A stretch of DNA of 64,000 bases from J038 sp034437535 (GCA_034437535.1 DAOTTZ010000137.1:1-64000), one strand, 5' to 3'. Shown: positions 52,209-60,819, counted from the first letter of the stretch. Translations and numbers: made by a program. The notes: generated by a model from the letters alone, not told the origin.

Positions 52209-52919
52209 ATGGACGCGACGTATATTCGCCGTCAGCCGCGCATGGCCTGGCGGCGGTTTCTCTTACGCGGGTTGATCCGCACGGTGGGGTATACCGTGCT
52301 GGCGCAGGTCACCGTATCTGGCAAAGAACACATCCCGGATGAAGGCCCCTGCATCTTGATGATGAATCATATCTCCGCGATTGACCCGGTGGTTTGCATG
52401 GGGGAAGTCACCAATCGTTACGTGATCCCGATGACAAAAGTTGAGAACACCCATAATCCGCTTTTGCGGTTTATGGTGTGGTGGTGGGGATCGTACACGG
52501 TGAACCGGGAGACGGTGGATCGCAAGGCCCTGCGCCAGTCGATTGACCTGCTCCGCGCCGGGCATATGATCCTGATCGCCCCGGAAGGTACCCGCCACCC
52601 GCAAGGGTTGGGGCCGGGCAAAGATGGGCTGGCCTTCATCGCCACCAAAGCAGATGCGACCGTCGTCCCTGCCGCGCTGGCCTATAGCGATACCTTCAAG
52701 ACTCGTTGGAAGGCGTTCAAGCGGGCGCGGGCACACATCGCCTTCGGCCCGGCGTTCAAGTTCAACACGGCGGGCCGCTCACGGATCCCGCGTGAAGAAT
52801 TGCGCCGGATGACCCAGGAGGCGATGTATCAATTAGCCAGGACACAGGTCGAACCGACACTGCGCGGGCATTACAGGGATATTGAGACTGCAACCACCGA
52901 GACGTTAACCTTTGTTTAA
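52209..52919 (+). CDS. plsC: 1-acyl-sn-glycerol-3-phosphate acyltransferase (PlsC family)
   Basis: Acylates lysophosphatidic acid to phosphatidic acid at the membrane. The 236-aa protein has the catalytic HX4D motif as MNHISAID (His54, Asp59), the substrate motif APEGTRHPQG, and VVPAALAYSD after it. An amphipathic/hydrophobic N-terminus fits membrane binding. It starts 15 bases after the pseudouridine synthase gene, so the two probably share a transcript with the next gene. Confidence 0.9.
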   Translation: MDATYIRRQPRMAWRRFLLRGLIRTVGYTVLAQVTVSGKEHIPDEGPCILMMNHISAIDPVVCMGEVTNRYVIPMTKVENTHNPLLRFMVWWWGSYTVNRETVDRKALRQSIDLLRAGHMILIAPEGTRHPQGLGPGKDGLAFIATKADATVVPAALAYSDTFKTRWKAFKRARAHIAFGPAFKFNTAGRSRIPREELRRMTQEAMYQLARTQVEPTLRGHYRDIETATTETLTFV

Positions 52920-52943
52920 GTTTTTGTTTGGAGGAAAATCAAC

Positions 52944-53339
52944 ATGGATACACTTTCGATTGGTATGACGGGCACGCTGGAAACGACCGTCACGCCGGAT
53001 AAGACCGCCCGGCATCTAGGCAGTGGTGGCATTGATGTATTCGCCACCCCGGCCATGATCGCACTCATGGAAGGGGCGGCGGTGGATGCGATTGACGCGC
53101 ATCTGGCCGAAGGGCAGGCCAGCGTCGGCATTGATGTCCATGTCCAACATTTGGCGGCGACACCACTCGGCCAGACCGTCCGCGCTGAAGCCGAAGTCAC
53201 GGCCATCGACCGCCGCAAGGTGACGTTCACGGTGACGGCTTATGACCAGCAGGAGAAGATCGGCGAAGGAACCCACACCCGTTTCGTCATCGACTTGAAC
53301 CGTTATACGGCCCGGCTGGAAGAAAAGCAGGGCCGTTAG
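52944..53339 (+). CDS. FlK-like hotdog thioesterase
   Basis: A 131-aa hotdog-fold protein similar to fluoroacetyl-CoA thioesterase FlK. It has ATPAMIALMEGAAVDAIDAHL and GIDVHVQHLAATPLGQTVRAEAEV, which match the FlK pattern with an HLAATP/TPxG turn. The GGAGG Shine-Dalgarno is clear, and the gene follows plsC by 24 bases. It probably hydrolyses a small acyl-CoA. The fluoroacetate role is not implied. Confidence 0.85.
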   Translation: MDTLSIGMTGTLETTVTPDKTARHLGSGGIDVFATPAMIALMEGAAVDAIDAHLAEGQASVGIDVHVQHLAATPLGQTVRAEAEVTAIDRRKVTFTVTAYDQQEKIGEGTHTRFVIDLNRYTARLEEKQGR

Positions 53340-53351
53340 TTAACCCGGCGG

Positions 53352-54056
53352 TTACTGGCTCATGCTGATCGTGTAGTCTGCGGTGACATCACCGAAGACG
53401 AAATCAAGCGTGGCCCGCTGGACGGTGAGGATAAATAACGTCTGGTTCACCGGGTTGATCGTCATCGTACCGCTGACCAACTGCGAGCCGCTCAACATGC
53501 CGATGGGATCGAGGTTGAAGTCGGAGTCAATATTGACGGCCAGTTCCGGCACGAAGCCAGCGCGATCCAGCGTGTAGGCTAACGTGAACTCGTCCTCTGT
53601 GAGAATGGCATAATACGCGGTGTCTTCGTTGCTGACGGTGCCGCTGACACTGCCGCTGGCTTCCAGCACATCCGGGTTGATGATCTCCATCTGCCAGGCA
53701 CCGCCCACACTGCCCTGCCCGACGACTTTGTATTCGCCGGTACTGGGCAATTGCAGGGCGATCACGGAGTCGGTAATGCCTTCTTTTTCGATCAAAACAT
53801 CGTCTTCGAAGCTCACGGCCAGCGTCTCGGTGCTGAAGCTACTCTCAAAATCAGTCGGGCCGAGGCTGATAACGACCACATCACCGCCGTTACCGAGAAA
53901 GCGGACGGTCATCGTATCCCCATTTCCTTCGGCGATTTCGCCGTATTCGACGATGGTGCCGACCTCATCGCCTTTGCCGTCGTCATCTTGGGCGTAGAGG
54001 TTGCCCAATGGCAAGATAAGCCCGATCATCAACAGAATTAGCATTCGTCGTGTCAT
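53352..54056 (-). CDS. exported hypothetical protein, PPC-like
   Basis: A 234-aa protein with a signal peptide (MTRRMLILLMIGLILPLGNL, cleavage after LYAQ). The mature part is acidic and all-beta-looking, with VRFLGNGGDVVVISLG and LPSTGEYKVVGQGSVGGAW, similar to a PPC domain. It has no enzyme motif. It has its own promoter and converges on the thioesterase gene with 12 bases between the stops. Distantly related to the N-terminal domains of the large lipoprotein, it is probably a secreted surface protein. Confidence 0.72.
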   Translation of the reverse strand: MTRRMLILLMIGLILPLGNLYAQDDDGKGDEVGTIVEYGEIAEGNGDTMTVRFLGNGGDVVVISLGPTDFESSFSTETLAVSFEDDVLIEKEGITDSVIALQLPSTGEYKVVGQGSVGGAWQMEIINPDVLEASGSVSGTVSNEDTAYYAILTEDEFTLAYTLDRAGFVPELAVNIDSDFNLDPIGMLSGSQLVSGTMTINPVNQTLFILTVQRATLDFVFGDVTADYTISMSQ

Positions 54057-54094
54057 ATGTATCCTCGCTGTTTTGTGTATGATTTTCCTCGTCT

Positions 54095-54100
54095 ATTATA
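54095..54100 (-). promoter_or_regulatory. -10 element of the exported PPC-like gene
   Basis: A perfect TATAAT on the minus strand, 39 bases before the start codon. The best -35 is TTGCGC with a 15-base spacer, so it is weak. Confidence 0.5.
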
Positions 54101-54143
54101 CGCTGAATCATACTGGCGCAAGGAGTATATCAACGAATCAAAA

Positions 54144-54170
54144 CGGCGTGCATCCACTGGATGCACGCCG
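54144..54170 (-). terminator. terminator of the korA-korB unit
   Basis: CGGCGTGCATCC/GGATGCACGCCG is a perfect 12-bp stem with a 3-base loop. On the minus strand it is followed by TTTTGATT. It begins 25 bases after the korB stop. Confidence 0.85.
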
Positions 54171-54194
54171 CCAGAATCTAGCAGACCGGTGAGC

Positions 54195-55232
54195 TTATTT
54201 GAACCGTGCCATCAGCGCGTCCAGCTTTTCCCGTGAAGGGCGGTTATCATCCTGTGCCAGATGCGCCAGCGGTGTCTCGACCAGATTTTCCACTTCGGGC
54301 AGGGTCGGGCGCGGCTCTTCGTAGTAGATCAAGCCGGTGAGGAACAATTCTTCGCGCTGGCCTTCTTCCAGCACCTGCAAGGCTTGCAGACGATTGCGCG
54401 GGTCATGATCTTTGCCGAGCTTCTTCAAGCGGACGATGGTGCCATCGTGCATATCGACTTCGATGATCTCGTCTTCGGCGTAATCTTCGATTTCGATCTC
54501 GTCTTTGGCATCCACATAATCCGGGGCCAGCACTTGAATATCGTGCAGGCTGATCTGATGTTCTTTGCCATACGGATAACTCTTGGTGGATTCTTCGTTG
54601 TTGTTGAAGGTCACACACGGGCTGATAATATCGAGAATGGCGGTGCCCTGGTGGGCGATGGCGGCCTGCATCAGCGATTGCACCTGTTTGGCATCGCCGC
54701 TGAAGCTCCGGGCGACGAAGGTCGCGCCGCTGATGACGGCTTCTAACGCCAGGTCAATGGGCGGCAGATCGTTGCGCCCGTAATATTTGAGTTCCTGGCC
54801 TTCGTCCGCCGTCGCGCTGAACTGGCCTTTGGTCAGGCCGTAGACGCCGTTATTTTCGATGATGTAGACAAACGGCACATTGCGGCGGATGACGTGCTTA
54901 AACTGCCCCATGCCGATACTGCCGGTGTCGCCATCACCGCTGACGGCCACACACTTCAACGAGCGATTTCCCATCAACGCGCCGGTGACGACCGACGGCA
55001 TCCGACCGTGAAGCGCGTTAAAGCCATGCGAGCGGCCCAGGAAGTAGGCCGGGGTCTTGCTGGAGCAACCGATGCCGCTCATCTTGATAATCTGATGTTG
55101 TTGAATCCCCAGGTCATAGGCCATGCTGATGATCTGGTTGGAGATGGAATCATGCCCGCAACCGGGGCACAGGGTGCTTTTACGGCCTTTGTAGTCGTTG
55201 CGGCTGAGGCCGAGTTCGTTTGTACGTGCCAT
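54195..55232 (-). CDS. korB: 2-oxoacid:ferredoxin oxidoreductase, beta subunit
   Basis: TPP-binding subunit of a CoA-dependent 2-oxoacid decarboxylase that reduces ferredoxin. The 345-aa protein has the Fe-S site CPGCGH (residues 22-27), the TPP/Mg motif GDGDTGSIGMGQFKHVIRRN and NNGVYGLTKGQFSAT. The family also has a conserved EFx tail, and the C-terminal 100 residues here are acidic. 2-Oxoglutarate is the most likely substrate, but pyruvate or branched-chain 2-oxoacids are possible. It follows korA by 4 bases. Confidence 0.92.
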   Translation of the reverse strand: MARTNELGLSRNDYKGRKSTLCPGCGHDSISNQIISMAYDLGIQQHQIIKMSGIGCSSKTPAYFLGRSHGFNALHGRMPSVVTGALMGNRSLKCVAVSGDGDTGSIGMGQFKHVIRRNVPFVYIIENNGVYGLTKGQFSATADEGQELKYYGRNDLPPIDLALEAVISGATFVARSFSGDAKQVQSLMQAAIAHQGTAILDIISPCVTFNNNEESTKSYPYGKEHQISLHDIQVLAPDYVDAKDEIEIEDYAEDEIIEVDMHDGTIVRLKKLGKDHDPRNRLQALQVLEEGQREELFLTGLIYYEEPRPTLPEVENLVETPLAHLAQDDNRPSREKLDALMARFK

Positions 55233-55236
55233 GAGT

Positions 55237-57075
55237 CTACTTGCCTTCCGCTTGCATTACGCTATCAATGATAAATTTCGCCGTCATCGGCAGGCCATCC
55301 CCCAGCGGGAAGCCGGTCAGCTTGGGTGCCAGTTCCGGGTAATCCATCCGCAGGATCTGGTGGAGTTGGCCGTCGTGGTTGTTTTCGATGACGTAAACGC
55401 GGTCGTGCGCGTTGATGAAATCAACGGTGGCTTGCGTTATGGGCAGGGCACGCACGCGCAGATAATTGGTCTGGATGCCGGCGTTTTCCAGGCGGTCACG
55501 GGCTTCGACCATCGCCGGTTGGTTACTGCCGAAGGTGATGATGCCGACCTTAACCGCCTCGTCTTGCTCGATGATGGGGGCCGGCAAGAACGTCTTGACG
55601 GTTTCCATCTTGCGATCCAGGCGGCGCATGTTTTCCATCCACACGTCGCTGTCTTCGCTGTAGACGGCGAATTCGTCGTGGCCGGTGCCGCGTGCGAAGT
55701 AAGCCGCTTGCGGGTGATCGGTACCGGGGATCGTCCGGTAGGGGATCCCGTCCTCATCGACGTCATAATAGCGGCCCCATTTGCCATGATCGGCGATGAA
55801 TTGCTTGAGGCTATCAGCATCCAGGAGCTTACCGCGATCCAGCGGTTCGTCTGGATATTCGAACGGATCGGCCATCCAGTTGTTCATGCCCAGGTCAAGG
55901 TCACTCAGGACGAAGACCGGCCATTGTGCTTTTTCGGATAAGTCAAAGGCCCGCCAGCCGAATTCAAATGCTTCTTCCGGCGTGCCAGGGAGCAAGATGA
56001 TCTGGCGGGTGTCGCCATGACCGAGAAAATGGGTAAACAGGATGTCGCCCTGGCTGGTGCGGGTGGGCAGGCCGGTGGATGGCCCCATGCGCGTAATATC
56101 CCAGAAGACGCAGGGGATCTCCGAGAAGTAGGCCAACCCGGCGAATTCGGCCATCAGGCTGATGCCGGGGCCACTGGTGGCGGTCATGGCGCGGGCACCG
56201 GCGAAGCCTGCCCCGATAATCATCCCGGCGGCGGCCAGTTCGTCTTCCGCCTGGACGATGGCGACAGTATCTTTGCCGGTTTCTTCATCCCGGCGAATGC
56301 CCTTATGGGTGATGATGCCGTCTACCAGGCTGGTCGATGGCGTGATCGGATACCACGAGACCAGGTTCACCCCGCCGAAGAGCGCACCAATAGCCGCCGC
56401 TTCGTTGCCGGTGATGAAGATCTTGCCTTCGGTCTGGTTGTCCCGTTCGAACACGAACGGATCGCGCTTATCGAAGTTGTCTTTCGCGTAGTCATAGGCC
56501 AGTTGCACCACGCTGAAGTTCATGTTGACGGGCTTCTCTTTGTTGCTGAAGTTTTCCATCAGCGCGTTGCGGATTTCGTCCAGCGGGATTTCAAACAACT
56601 GGGCGACCACACCGACATAGGTCATATTTTCCACCCGCTTGCGGAACGCGCTCGGCACATCGGCCTGCTTCATGATCTCCTTGACCGGCACCTCATACCA
56701 CACGATGTCATCGCGGTTCTGGCCCCATTTCCAATCCGCATTGATGATGCAAACGCCATTCGCTGGCAGGTCGTTGATGTCACGGGCGGCGGTGTCCTGG
56801 TTGTAGGCGACAACAATTTCGGTAGTATCACGCCGTGCTGTGTAGCCATCCCCACTGGCGCGGATGGTGTACCAGGTGGGCAGGCCCTTGATGTTGGAGG
56901 GGAACAGGTTCTTACCGTTGACGGGAATCCCCATGTTGAACAGTGTCTTCACCAGCACATTGTTTGAAGTCTGGCTACCAGAGCCATTTTTCGTCGCGAC
57001 GACGAAGGCGAAGTCATTGACGACGCGCCCGCCGGTCGCTTGTGCCTGAGATTGCGGTTGAACGTTTGTAGCCAT
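55237..57075 (-). CDS. korA: 2-oxoacid:ferredoxin oxidoreductase, alpha subunit with fused gamma domain
   Basis: A 612-aa protein. The gamma domain comes first (residues about 15-190: FAFVVATKNGSGSQTSNNVLVKTL). The alpha (pyrimidine-binding) domain then begins at GNEAAAIGALFGGVNLVSWYPITPSTSLVDG. The C-terminal transketolase-like part has VGIITFGSNQPAMVEARDRL and VYVIENNHDGQL. The fusion is the usual KorA arrangement for this enzyme class. Together with KorB it links the TCA-type 2-oxoacid pool to ferredoxin. The GntR/FCD regulator lies upstream on the same strand and could control it. Confidence 0.92.
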   Translation of the reverse strand: MATNVQPQSQAQATGGRVVNDFAFVVATKNGSGSQTSNNVLVKTLFNMGIPVNGKNLFPSNIKGLPTWYTIRASGDGYTARRDTTEIVVAYNQDTAARDINDLPANGVCIINADWKWGQNRDDIVWYEVPVKEIMKQADVPSAFRKRVENMTYVGVVAQLFEIPLDEIRNALMENFSNKEKPVNMNFSVVQLAYDYAKDNFDKRDPFVFERDNQTEGKIFITGNEAAAIGALFGGVNLVSWYPITPSTSLVDGIITHKGIRRDEETGKDTVAIVQAEDELAAAGMIIGAGFAGARAMTATSGPGISLMAEFAGLAYFSEIPCVFWDITRMGPSTGLPTRTSQGDILFTHFLGHGDTRQIILLPGTPEEAFEFGWRAFDLSEKAQWPVFVLSDLDLGMNNWMADPFEYPDEPLDRGKLLDADSLKQFIADHGKWGRYYDVDEDGIPYRTIPGTDHPQAAYFARGTGHDEFAVYSEDSDVWMENMRRLDRKMETVKTFLPAPIIEQDEAVKVGIITFGSNQPAMVEARDRLENAGIQTNYLRVRALPITQATVDFINAHDRVYVIENNHDGQLHQILRMDYPELAPKLTGFPLGDGLPMTAKFIIDSVMQAEGK

Positions 57076-57137
57076 AGCGTCTTTGCAAATTACCTTTCTA
57101 AATGATGAGCGTTGAAAAATCAGTTCTAATAAATGAT

Positions 57138-57812
57138 CTATTTCGCTCCTTTCATCCGCCGGAGCAGGCGCGTATGTTCGATAAAAAGTGCCTGGGCGCG
57201 GTCGATGTCGTCCGCGTCGATGGCATCAAGGATTTTCTCATGATACGTCCACACGGATTGCAAGTAATCGTAATCCGAGTAGGTGTTCAGATGAATGGCT
57301 TCGTATGCGTCCCAGTAGACTTCCAGCAGGCCGACGACGAACGGATTTTCCAGACGGCGGAAGACCGTCATGTGGAAGGTGCGATGCTCCGCATGCGGAA
57401 TACGAATCCAATCACCGGTGAGCTTGTGCTGTGCTTGTTCCACACATTGGCGCATGGTCGCATGATCTGCCGGCCTGAGTACAGCACAGGCTTCATGCCA
57501 GAAGGCGGTTTCGATGTGTTTTCGTAATTCAGAGAAAAGCGGGAACATGCGTGGATCCTGCGCCAGCGCATAGAACAGGCTCAGGCGCACGGCGGGGGCG
57601 AAGCGATAAGGCTTTAGCCGGGTGCCGGTGCGTGATTTGACATCGACCAGACCCAACACACGAGCAACTTCCAGTTGTTCGCGAATTTTGCTGGTGCCGA
57701 TGCCGAGTTCGTCCTTCAACGCGCTGATCGTCGGCAGGCGATCTCCTGCGGTGTGATCTGACTCAATGATGAAGTTGAGCAGGTCATTTTCCAGGTCGAT
57801 TTGAGACATCAA
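57138..57812 (-). CDS. GntR family regulator, FCD subfamily
   Basis: A 224-aa regulator. The winged-helix N-domain (residues about 5-70) has AGDRLPTISALKDELGIGTSKIREQLEVARVLGLV. The C-terminal FCD domain (about 80-215) is helical with metal-ligand-type residues (EHRTFHMTVF, HEKILDAI). The effector is usually a carboxylic acid. There are 62 bases between it and korA, transcribed from the same strand. The start codon overlaps the first of four operator-like sites, which suggests that the gene represses itself. Confidence 0.9.
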   Translation of the reverse strand: MMSQIDLENDLLNFIIESDHTAGDRLPTISALKDELGIGTSKIREQLEVARVLGLVDVKSRTGTRLKPYRFAPAVRLSLFYALAQDPRMFPLFSELRKHIETAFWHEACAVLRPADHATMRQCVEQAQHKLTGDWIRIPHAEHRTFHMTVFRRLENPFVVGLLEVYWDAYEAIHLNTYSDYDYLQSVWTYHEKILDAIDADDIDRAQALFIEHTRLLRRMKGAK

Positions 57813-57906
57813 TCCTATTTATCTGATTAATCCTATTGATTGTCATTGTACGGATTCGCCGGGTAGAAGTCTATGGCCAATCCTACCGATGCAGTAGCAT
57901 AGGATT
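57811..57906. promoter_or_regulatory. operator array of the GntR regulator
   Basis: AATCCTA occurs at 57811-57817, 57829-57835 and 57879-57885, and in inverted form as TAGGATT at 57900-57906. The first two are 18 bases apart. On the minus strand, the regulator promoter TAGACT (57873-57868), 17 bases, TACAAT (57850-57845) lies between the pairs. On the plus strand, the last site lies between the -35 and -10 (TACAAT, 57913-57918) of the next gene. A single regulator could thus act on both genes. Confidence 0.6.
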
Positions 57907-57912
57907 TTACGC

Positions 57913-57918
57913 TACAAT
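57913..57918 (+). promoter_or_regulatory. -10 element of the 91-aa gene
   Basis: TACAAT on the plus strand, 35 bases upstream of the ATG at 57954. The -35 (TGCAGT, 57890-57895, 17-base spacer) is only partly matched. The inverted TAGGATT operator lies in the spacer. Confidence 0.5.
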
Positions 57919-57953
57919 GTGGTTAGCTTACATCAACAGACAAAGGGATACAC

Positions 57954-58229
57954 ATGGCAAACGAACGTCACGTTAAAGGTGCGCTGGAAAAGTTTACCCG
58001 CTCGCTGAAGGACGCCAATAATTACGTTGAAGACGTGTTGCAGACCGTGCGCGAACTGGAAGAAGCCCTGGAAACTTACGACGCCGATGCAGATCTGAAG
58101 ATCACACGCGGCATCAAGGGTGAGATCGACCGGGGCAAAAAACAGATTCAGGAATTGCGGAAGAACGTCGATAAGCTCGACCGGGAGCTTTCCGACACCA
58201 ACCGTATCTACCAGAAGCTACGGCGTTAA
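57954..58229 (+). CDS. small coiled-coil protein
   Basis: A 91-aa, highly charged and almost wholly helical protein. It has heptad-type stretches: YVEDVLQTVRELEEALETYD and KKQIQELRKNVDKLDRELSDTNRIYQKL. It has no membrane segment or known motif. It is divergent from the GntR gene, and its promoter overlaps that regulator's sites. Its stop overlaps the end of the next gene by 4 bases. The function is unknown; a dimerising adaptor is possible. Confidence 0.75.
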   Translation: MANERHVKGALEKFTRSLKDANNYVEDVLQTVRELEEALETYDADADLKITRGIKGEIDRGKKQIQELRKNVDKLDRELSDTNRIYQKLRR

Positions 58230-59218
58230 CTCACACCTTGCGCGGTCAGCCAGTCATGGATGCGGCGGGCGGTCTGCTCCTGGCTGGCTTCCATCATCAG
58301 GTTGTGGGCTTCACCGTCGATCACGATCAGATCGGCGTCGTAAAATGCGGCGGAGCGGCGTTGCCCGGCCAGACTGACAACCGCATCCCGTTCCCCCGCC
58401 AGCCATAATAACGGCGTTTGCAGGTTGCGCGGTGGTTGCCAGAAGGGCGGGTTATGCTGGAAGGTGACCATCACACTTTCGCCGTCGAGTTTGGCCCATA
58501 ATTCCTGCGGCTTGATCGTCGCCGTCGGTGTGATGAGCTTGCGGGCGGCCTGCACCGGGTTGCGAACCCAGGGTGTCGCGTTCCAGGTGAGGGTGGATGC
58601 AAAGCCGCCGATGGGATCTTGCGTGAAGATCAGCGGCCCGCCATCCAGCAGGGCACTCCCTGCCACCCAGGACGCGACCAACACAGCGGCGGGTAGATCA
58701 TCGCCGACATGCTTGAGATACCACTGAGTCAACGCGCCGCCCATGCTATGACCGATCAAGACCGGGCGTGTTTCGTGCCGGTAGATCTCGCGTTGCAAGA
58801 ACGCCAGATAATAATCGAGTGTGCATCGCCACAGCGGGCGTTGCGGGAAAGACCCGGCATGACCGGGCAGGCTGTGCGCGTGGCTTTCCCAACCCCATTC
58901 TGCCAGCAGAATTTGCCATTGCTCCCAGCACCAGGCCCCGTGCCACATCCCATGCTGGAAGACAATCGGTGTCTCATAGCGCCGGTTAGCCGGTGTGACG
59001 CTGACGCGCTCAATGCCGTCTTCGATGACATGATGCAGGCTGTAATTGGCCGTCTGGCGGAATTGCTCGAATTGTAAGCCGGCAGGGGTCTGGTTAGTCG
59101 CCGTCGTGAGCGTGCGCTGGACATCCACCCGGCTGAGATGCCACAAAAAAGTGGCCGATTGCGCCAATAGATTCAGCGCGTACAGCCGGAAGATCAGGCG
59201 TAAAAATCCTTTGAGCAT
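58226..59218 (-). CDS. alpha/beta hydrolase
   Basis: A 330-aa hydrolase. It has the oxyanion HGMWHGAWCWEQW segment, the nucleophile elbow GHSMGGALTQWYL, the acid in LWLAGERDAVVSL and the His in IDGEAHNLMMEAS, so the triad is complete. The N-terminal 15 residues are hydrophobic (LKGFLRLIFRLYALNLLAQSA) and may form a membrane anchor. The gene stands alone, downstream of a TATACT promoter and a GTATC-N4-GATAC dyad. The substrate is unknown; lysophospholipase-type activity is possible. Confidence 0.85.
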   Translation of the reverse strand: MLKGFLRLIFRLYALNLLAQSATFLWHLSRVDVQRTLTTATNQTPAGLQFEQFRQTANYSLHHVIEDGIERVSVTPANRRYETPIVFQHGMWHGAWCWEQWQILLAEWGWESHAHSLPGHAGSFPQRPLWRCTLDYYLAFLQREIYRHETRPVLIGHSMGGALTQWYLKHVGDDLPAAVLVASWVAGSALLDGGPLIFTQDPIGGFASTLTWNATPWVRNPVQAARKLITPTATIKPQELWAKLDGESVMVTFQHNPPFWQPPRNLQTPLLWLAGERDAVVSLAGQRRSAAFYDADLIVIDGEAHNLMMEASQEQTARRIHDWLTAQGVS

Positions 59219-59240
59219 ATCGGTGCGTCCTCTCTGGCGG

Positions 59241-59260
59241 GTATCTGACGATACAGTATA
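59241..59260 (-). promoter_or_regulatory. -10 element and dyad before the alpha/beta hydrolase
   Basis: TATACT on the minus strand (59260-59255) is followed immediately by GTATC-GTCA-GATAC (59254-59241). The dyad resembles those next to the rpoD and pentapeptide promoters. Confidence 0.4.
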
Positions 59261-59263
59261 CCC

Positions 59264-59890
59264 TCAGCGGATGCTTTGAGGCAAAGCGGCAGTGATCCGG
59301 TCAAACACATGATCCAGGTCATCGGGCTTATGCTGGAAGTCGAGCGCGTTCATATCCAGCGTGATAACCGGGGATTGCTCCCATGTCTTGATCCATTCGT
59401 CATAGAGTGTGTTCAGCCCGGCGATATACTCCCGCTTTATATCCTGCTCGAAGGCGCGGCCCCGCCGGTTGATGTGCGTCATCAGACGATCCACACTGGC
59501 TTGTAGATAGATCACCAGATCCGGCGGCGGCAAGAACTTGCACACGGCCTGATACAGACTATGGTAGGTATCATAATCACGGGGGGACATATTGCCCTGC
59601 ATGTAGAGGTTGCGGGCGAAGATCTCGGCATCTTCGTATACGGTGCGATCTTGCACCACACTCCCAGGGTAATCGACCAGTTGCCGGTGATGCTCTAACC
59701 GCTTGCTGAGGAAGAACGCCTGCGACTGGAAGCTCCACCGGGGCATATCCCGGTAAAAATCTTCCAGGTAAGGGTTCTCTGAATTGGCTTCGTAGAACGG
59801 TTGCCAGCCGAATCGCTCCGCCAGCAGGCCGGTGAGTGTGCTTTTCCCCGCGCCGATGTTACCGGCGATTGCGATGAATGTGTCGATCAT
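59264..59890 (-). CDS. deoxynucleoside kinase (dGK/dAK family)
   Basis: A 208-aa kinase that phosphorylates deoxynucleosides for salvage. The P-loop is IAGNIGAGKST (residues 8-18). Motif DRTVYEDAEIFARNLY is the DRS-type sugar-binding/catalytic segment, and ASVDRLMTHINRRGRAFEQDI is the LID arginine region. It is similar to Bacillus Dgk/Dck. Which base it prefers is not readable. The gene lies between the hydrolase and the exported protein and has no obvious operon partner. Confidence 0.92.
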   Translation of the reverse strand: MIDTFIAIAGNIGAGKSTLTGLLAERFGWQPFYEANSENPYLEDFYRDMPRWSFQSQAFFLSKRLEHHRQLVDYPGSVVQDRTVYEDAEIFARNLYMQGNMSPRDYDTYHSLYQAVCKFLPPPDLVIYLQASVDRLMTHINRRGRAFEQDIKREYIAGLNTLYDEWIKTWEQSPVITLDMNALDFQHKPDDLDHVFDRITAALPQSIR

Positions 59891-60012
59891 TTTGATTAAG
59901 TCCCTGTTAAATCAAAGTCTTCATGGTAACCAAAAACCCGGTCGTGGCAAGCCAGGATTTGAGTTGACACCAGTTTAGAACTTGCGTTCGCTGTTTGTCC
60001 AGTTAGAAAGGG

Positions 60013-60735
60013 CTAACCCGCCGCTTCGGTCAGGTCAAGTGTGATGCGTTCCGCCGGTTGCTGTGCGGTGCCCAGGTAAAATTCCAGCGTGGCCGGGCCG
60101 GTATGATCGCCGCGCCGCAGGCTGGTCGTGAACGGCACATCATCCACCCGGTACTGGTTGCCGGTGCGGACGGTCTGCTCATCAATGATCGCGCCGTCAT
60201 CTGCCAGCAAGCGCAGGCGGACCGTCAGCGTGCCGGAAGCCCGGCCTTCTATCTGGATGGCATCGCCGCCGACCGTATCACCGTCTTGTGGGAGCGAAAG
60301 CAGGCCGAAGACGCCTTCGGGCCGGTTTTGCAGTTGATCCAGCACGATAGTTGTGCGGTCATATTCGCCGTCGCCGGTCATCGGGCGGACGCGAACCGTC
60401 GCTTCGGTCGGGTCGCCGCGATATTGGTGAGCCAATTCCAGCGACCAATCCCCGCCCGGTGATTGCACCATCCCTGCCGCTAACGGTGTGCCGTCCAGGT
60501 CAACCAATTCGACGCGGAAATTTTGCGGTGCGCTGGCAAACCCGCTGATTGGCACACTTTCTGCATAGAGAATACTGCCATCTGGCGGGTAACTGAGGCC
60601 AACCGTCGCGCTGAGGGGCGGCGCGGTGGGCGTGGGCTGGCGGAATCCTTCCGGGTCACGGGATTGGCTGAGCAAAATCGCACCGCCAATGCCGGCGATC
60701 ACCACCACCGCCAGTATAAGAATCCGGGTTCGCAT
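60013..60735 (-). CDS. exported Ig-like domain protein
   Basis: The start is placed at ATG 60735, after AAAGGGAAAAAC, giving 240 aa. A membrane or signal segment (MRTRILILAVVVIAGIGGAILL) and a Pro/Thr linker precede two beta domains (LSYPPDGSILYAESVPISGFA and SLPQDGDTVGGDAIQIEGRA). These look like immunoglobulin-like (Gmad2/Big_9-type) repeats. It probably acts outside the cytoplasmic membrane. The function is unknown. Confidence 0.7.
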   Translation of the reverse strand: MRTRILILAVVVIAGIGGAILLSQSRDPEGFRQPTPTAPPLSATVGLSYPPDGSILYAESVPISGFASAPQNFRVELVDLDGTPLAAGMVQSPGGDWSLELAHQYRGDPTEATVRVRPMTGDGEYDRTTIVLDQLQNRPEGVFGLLSLPQDGDTVGGDAIQIEGRASGTLTVRLRLLADDGAIIDEQTVRTGNQYRVDDVPFTTSLRRGDHTGPATLEFYLGTAQQPAERITLDLTEAAG

Positions 60736-60745
60736 GTTTTTCCCT

Positions 60746-60774
60746 TTGGCTAATGTTGGGCAGAAGTGTATAAT
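60746..60774 (+). promoter_or_regulatory. promoter of the Cys/Met-metabolism PLP enzyme
   Basis: TTGGCT (60746-60751), a 17-base spacer and a perfect TATAAT (60769-60774). The ATG follows at 60820. There is no SAM riboswitch in the 40-base leader. Confidence 0.65.
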
Positions 60775-60819
60775 CTGACAGGAAATTTGCCAACGATTAA
60801 ACAGAGGCGACGACCTGAC

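Noticed and set aside
60775..60819. SAM riboswitch before the Cys/Met PLP enzyme
   Set aside because: The leader is only about 40 bases and has no paired elements.
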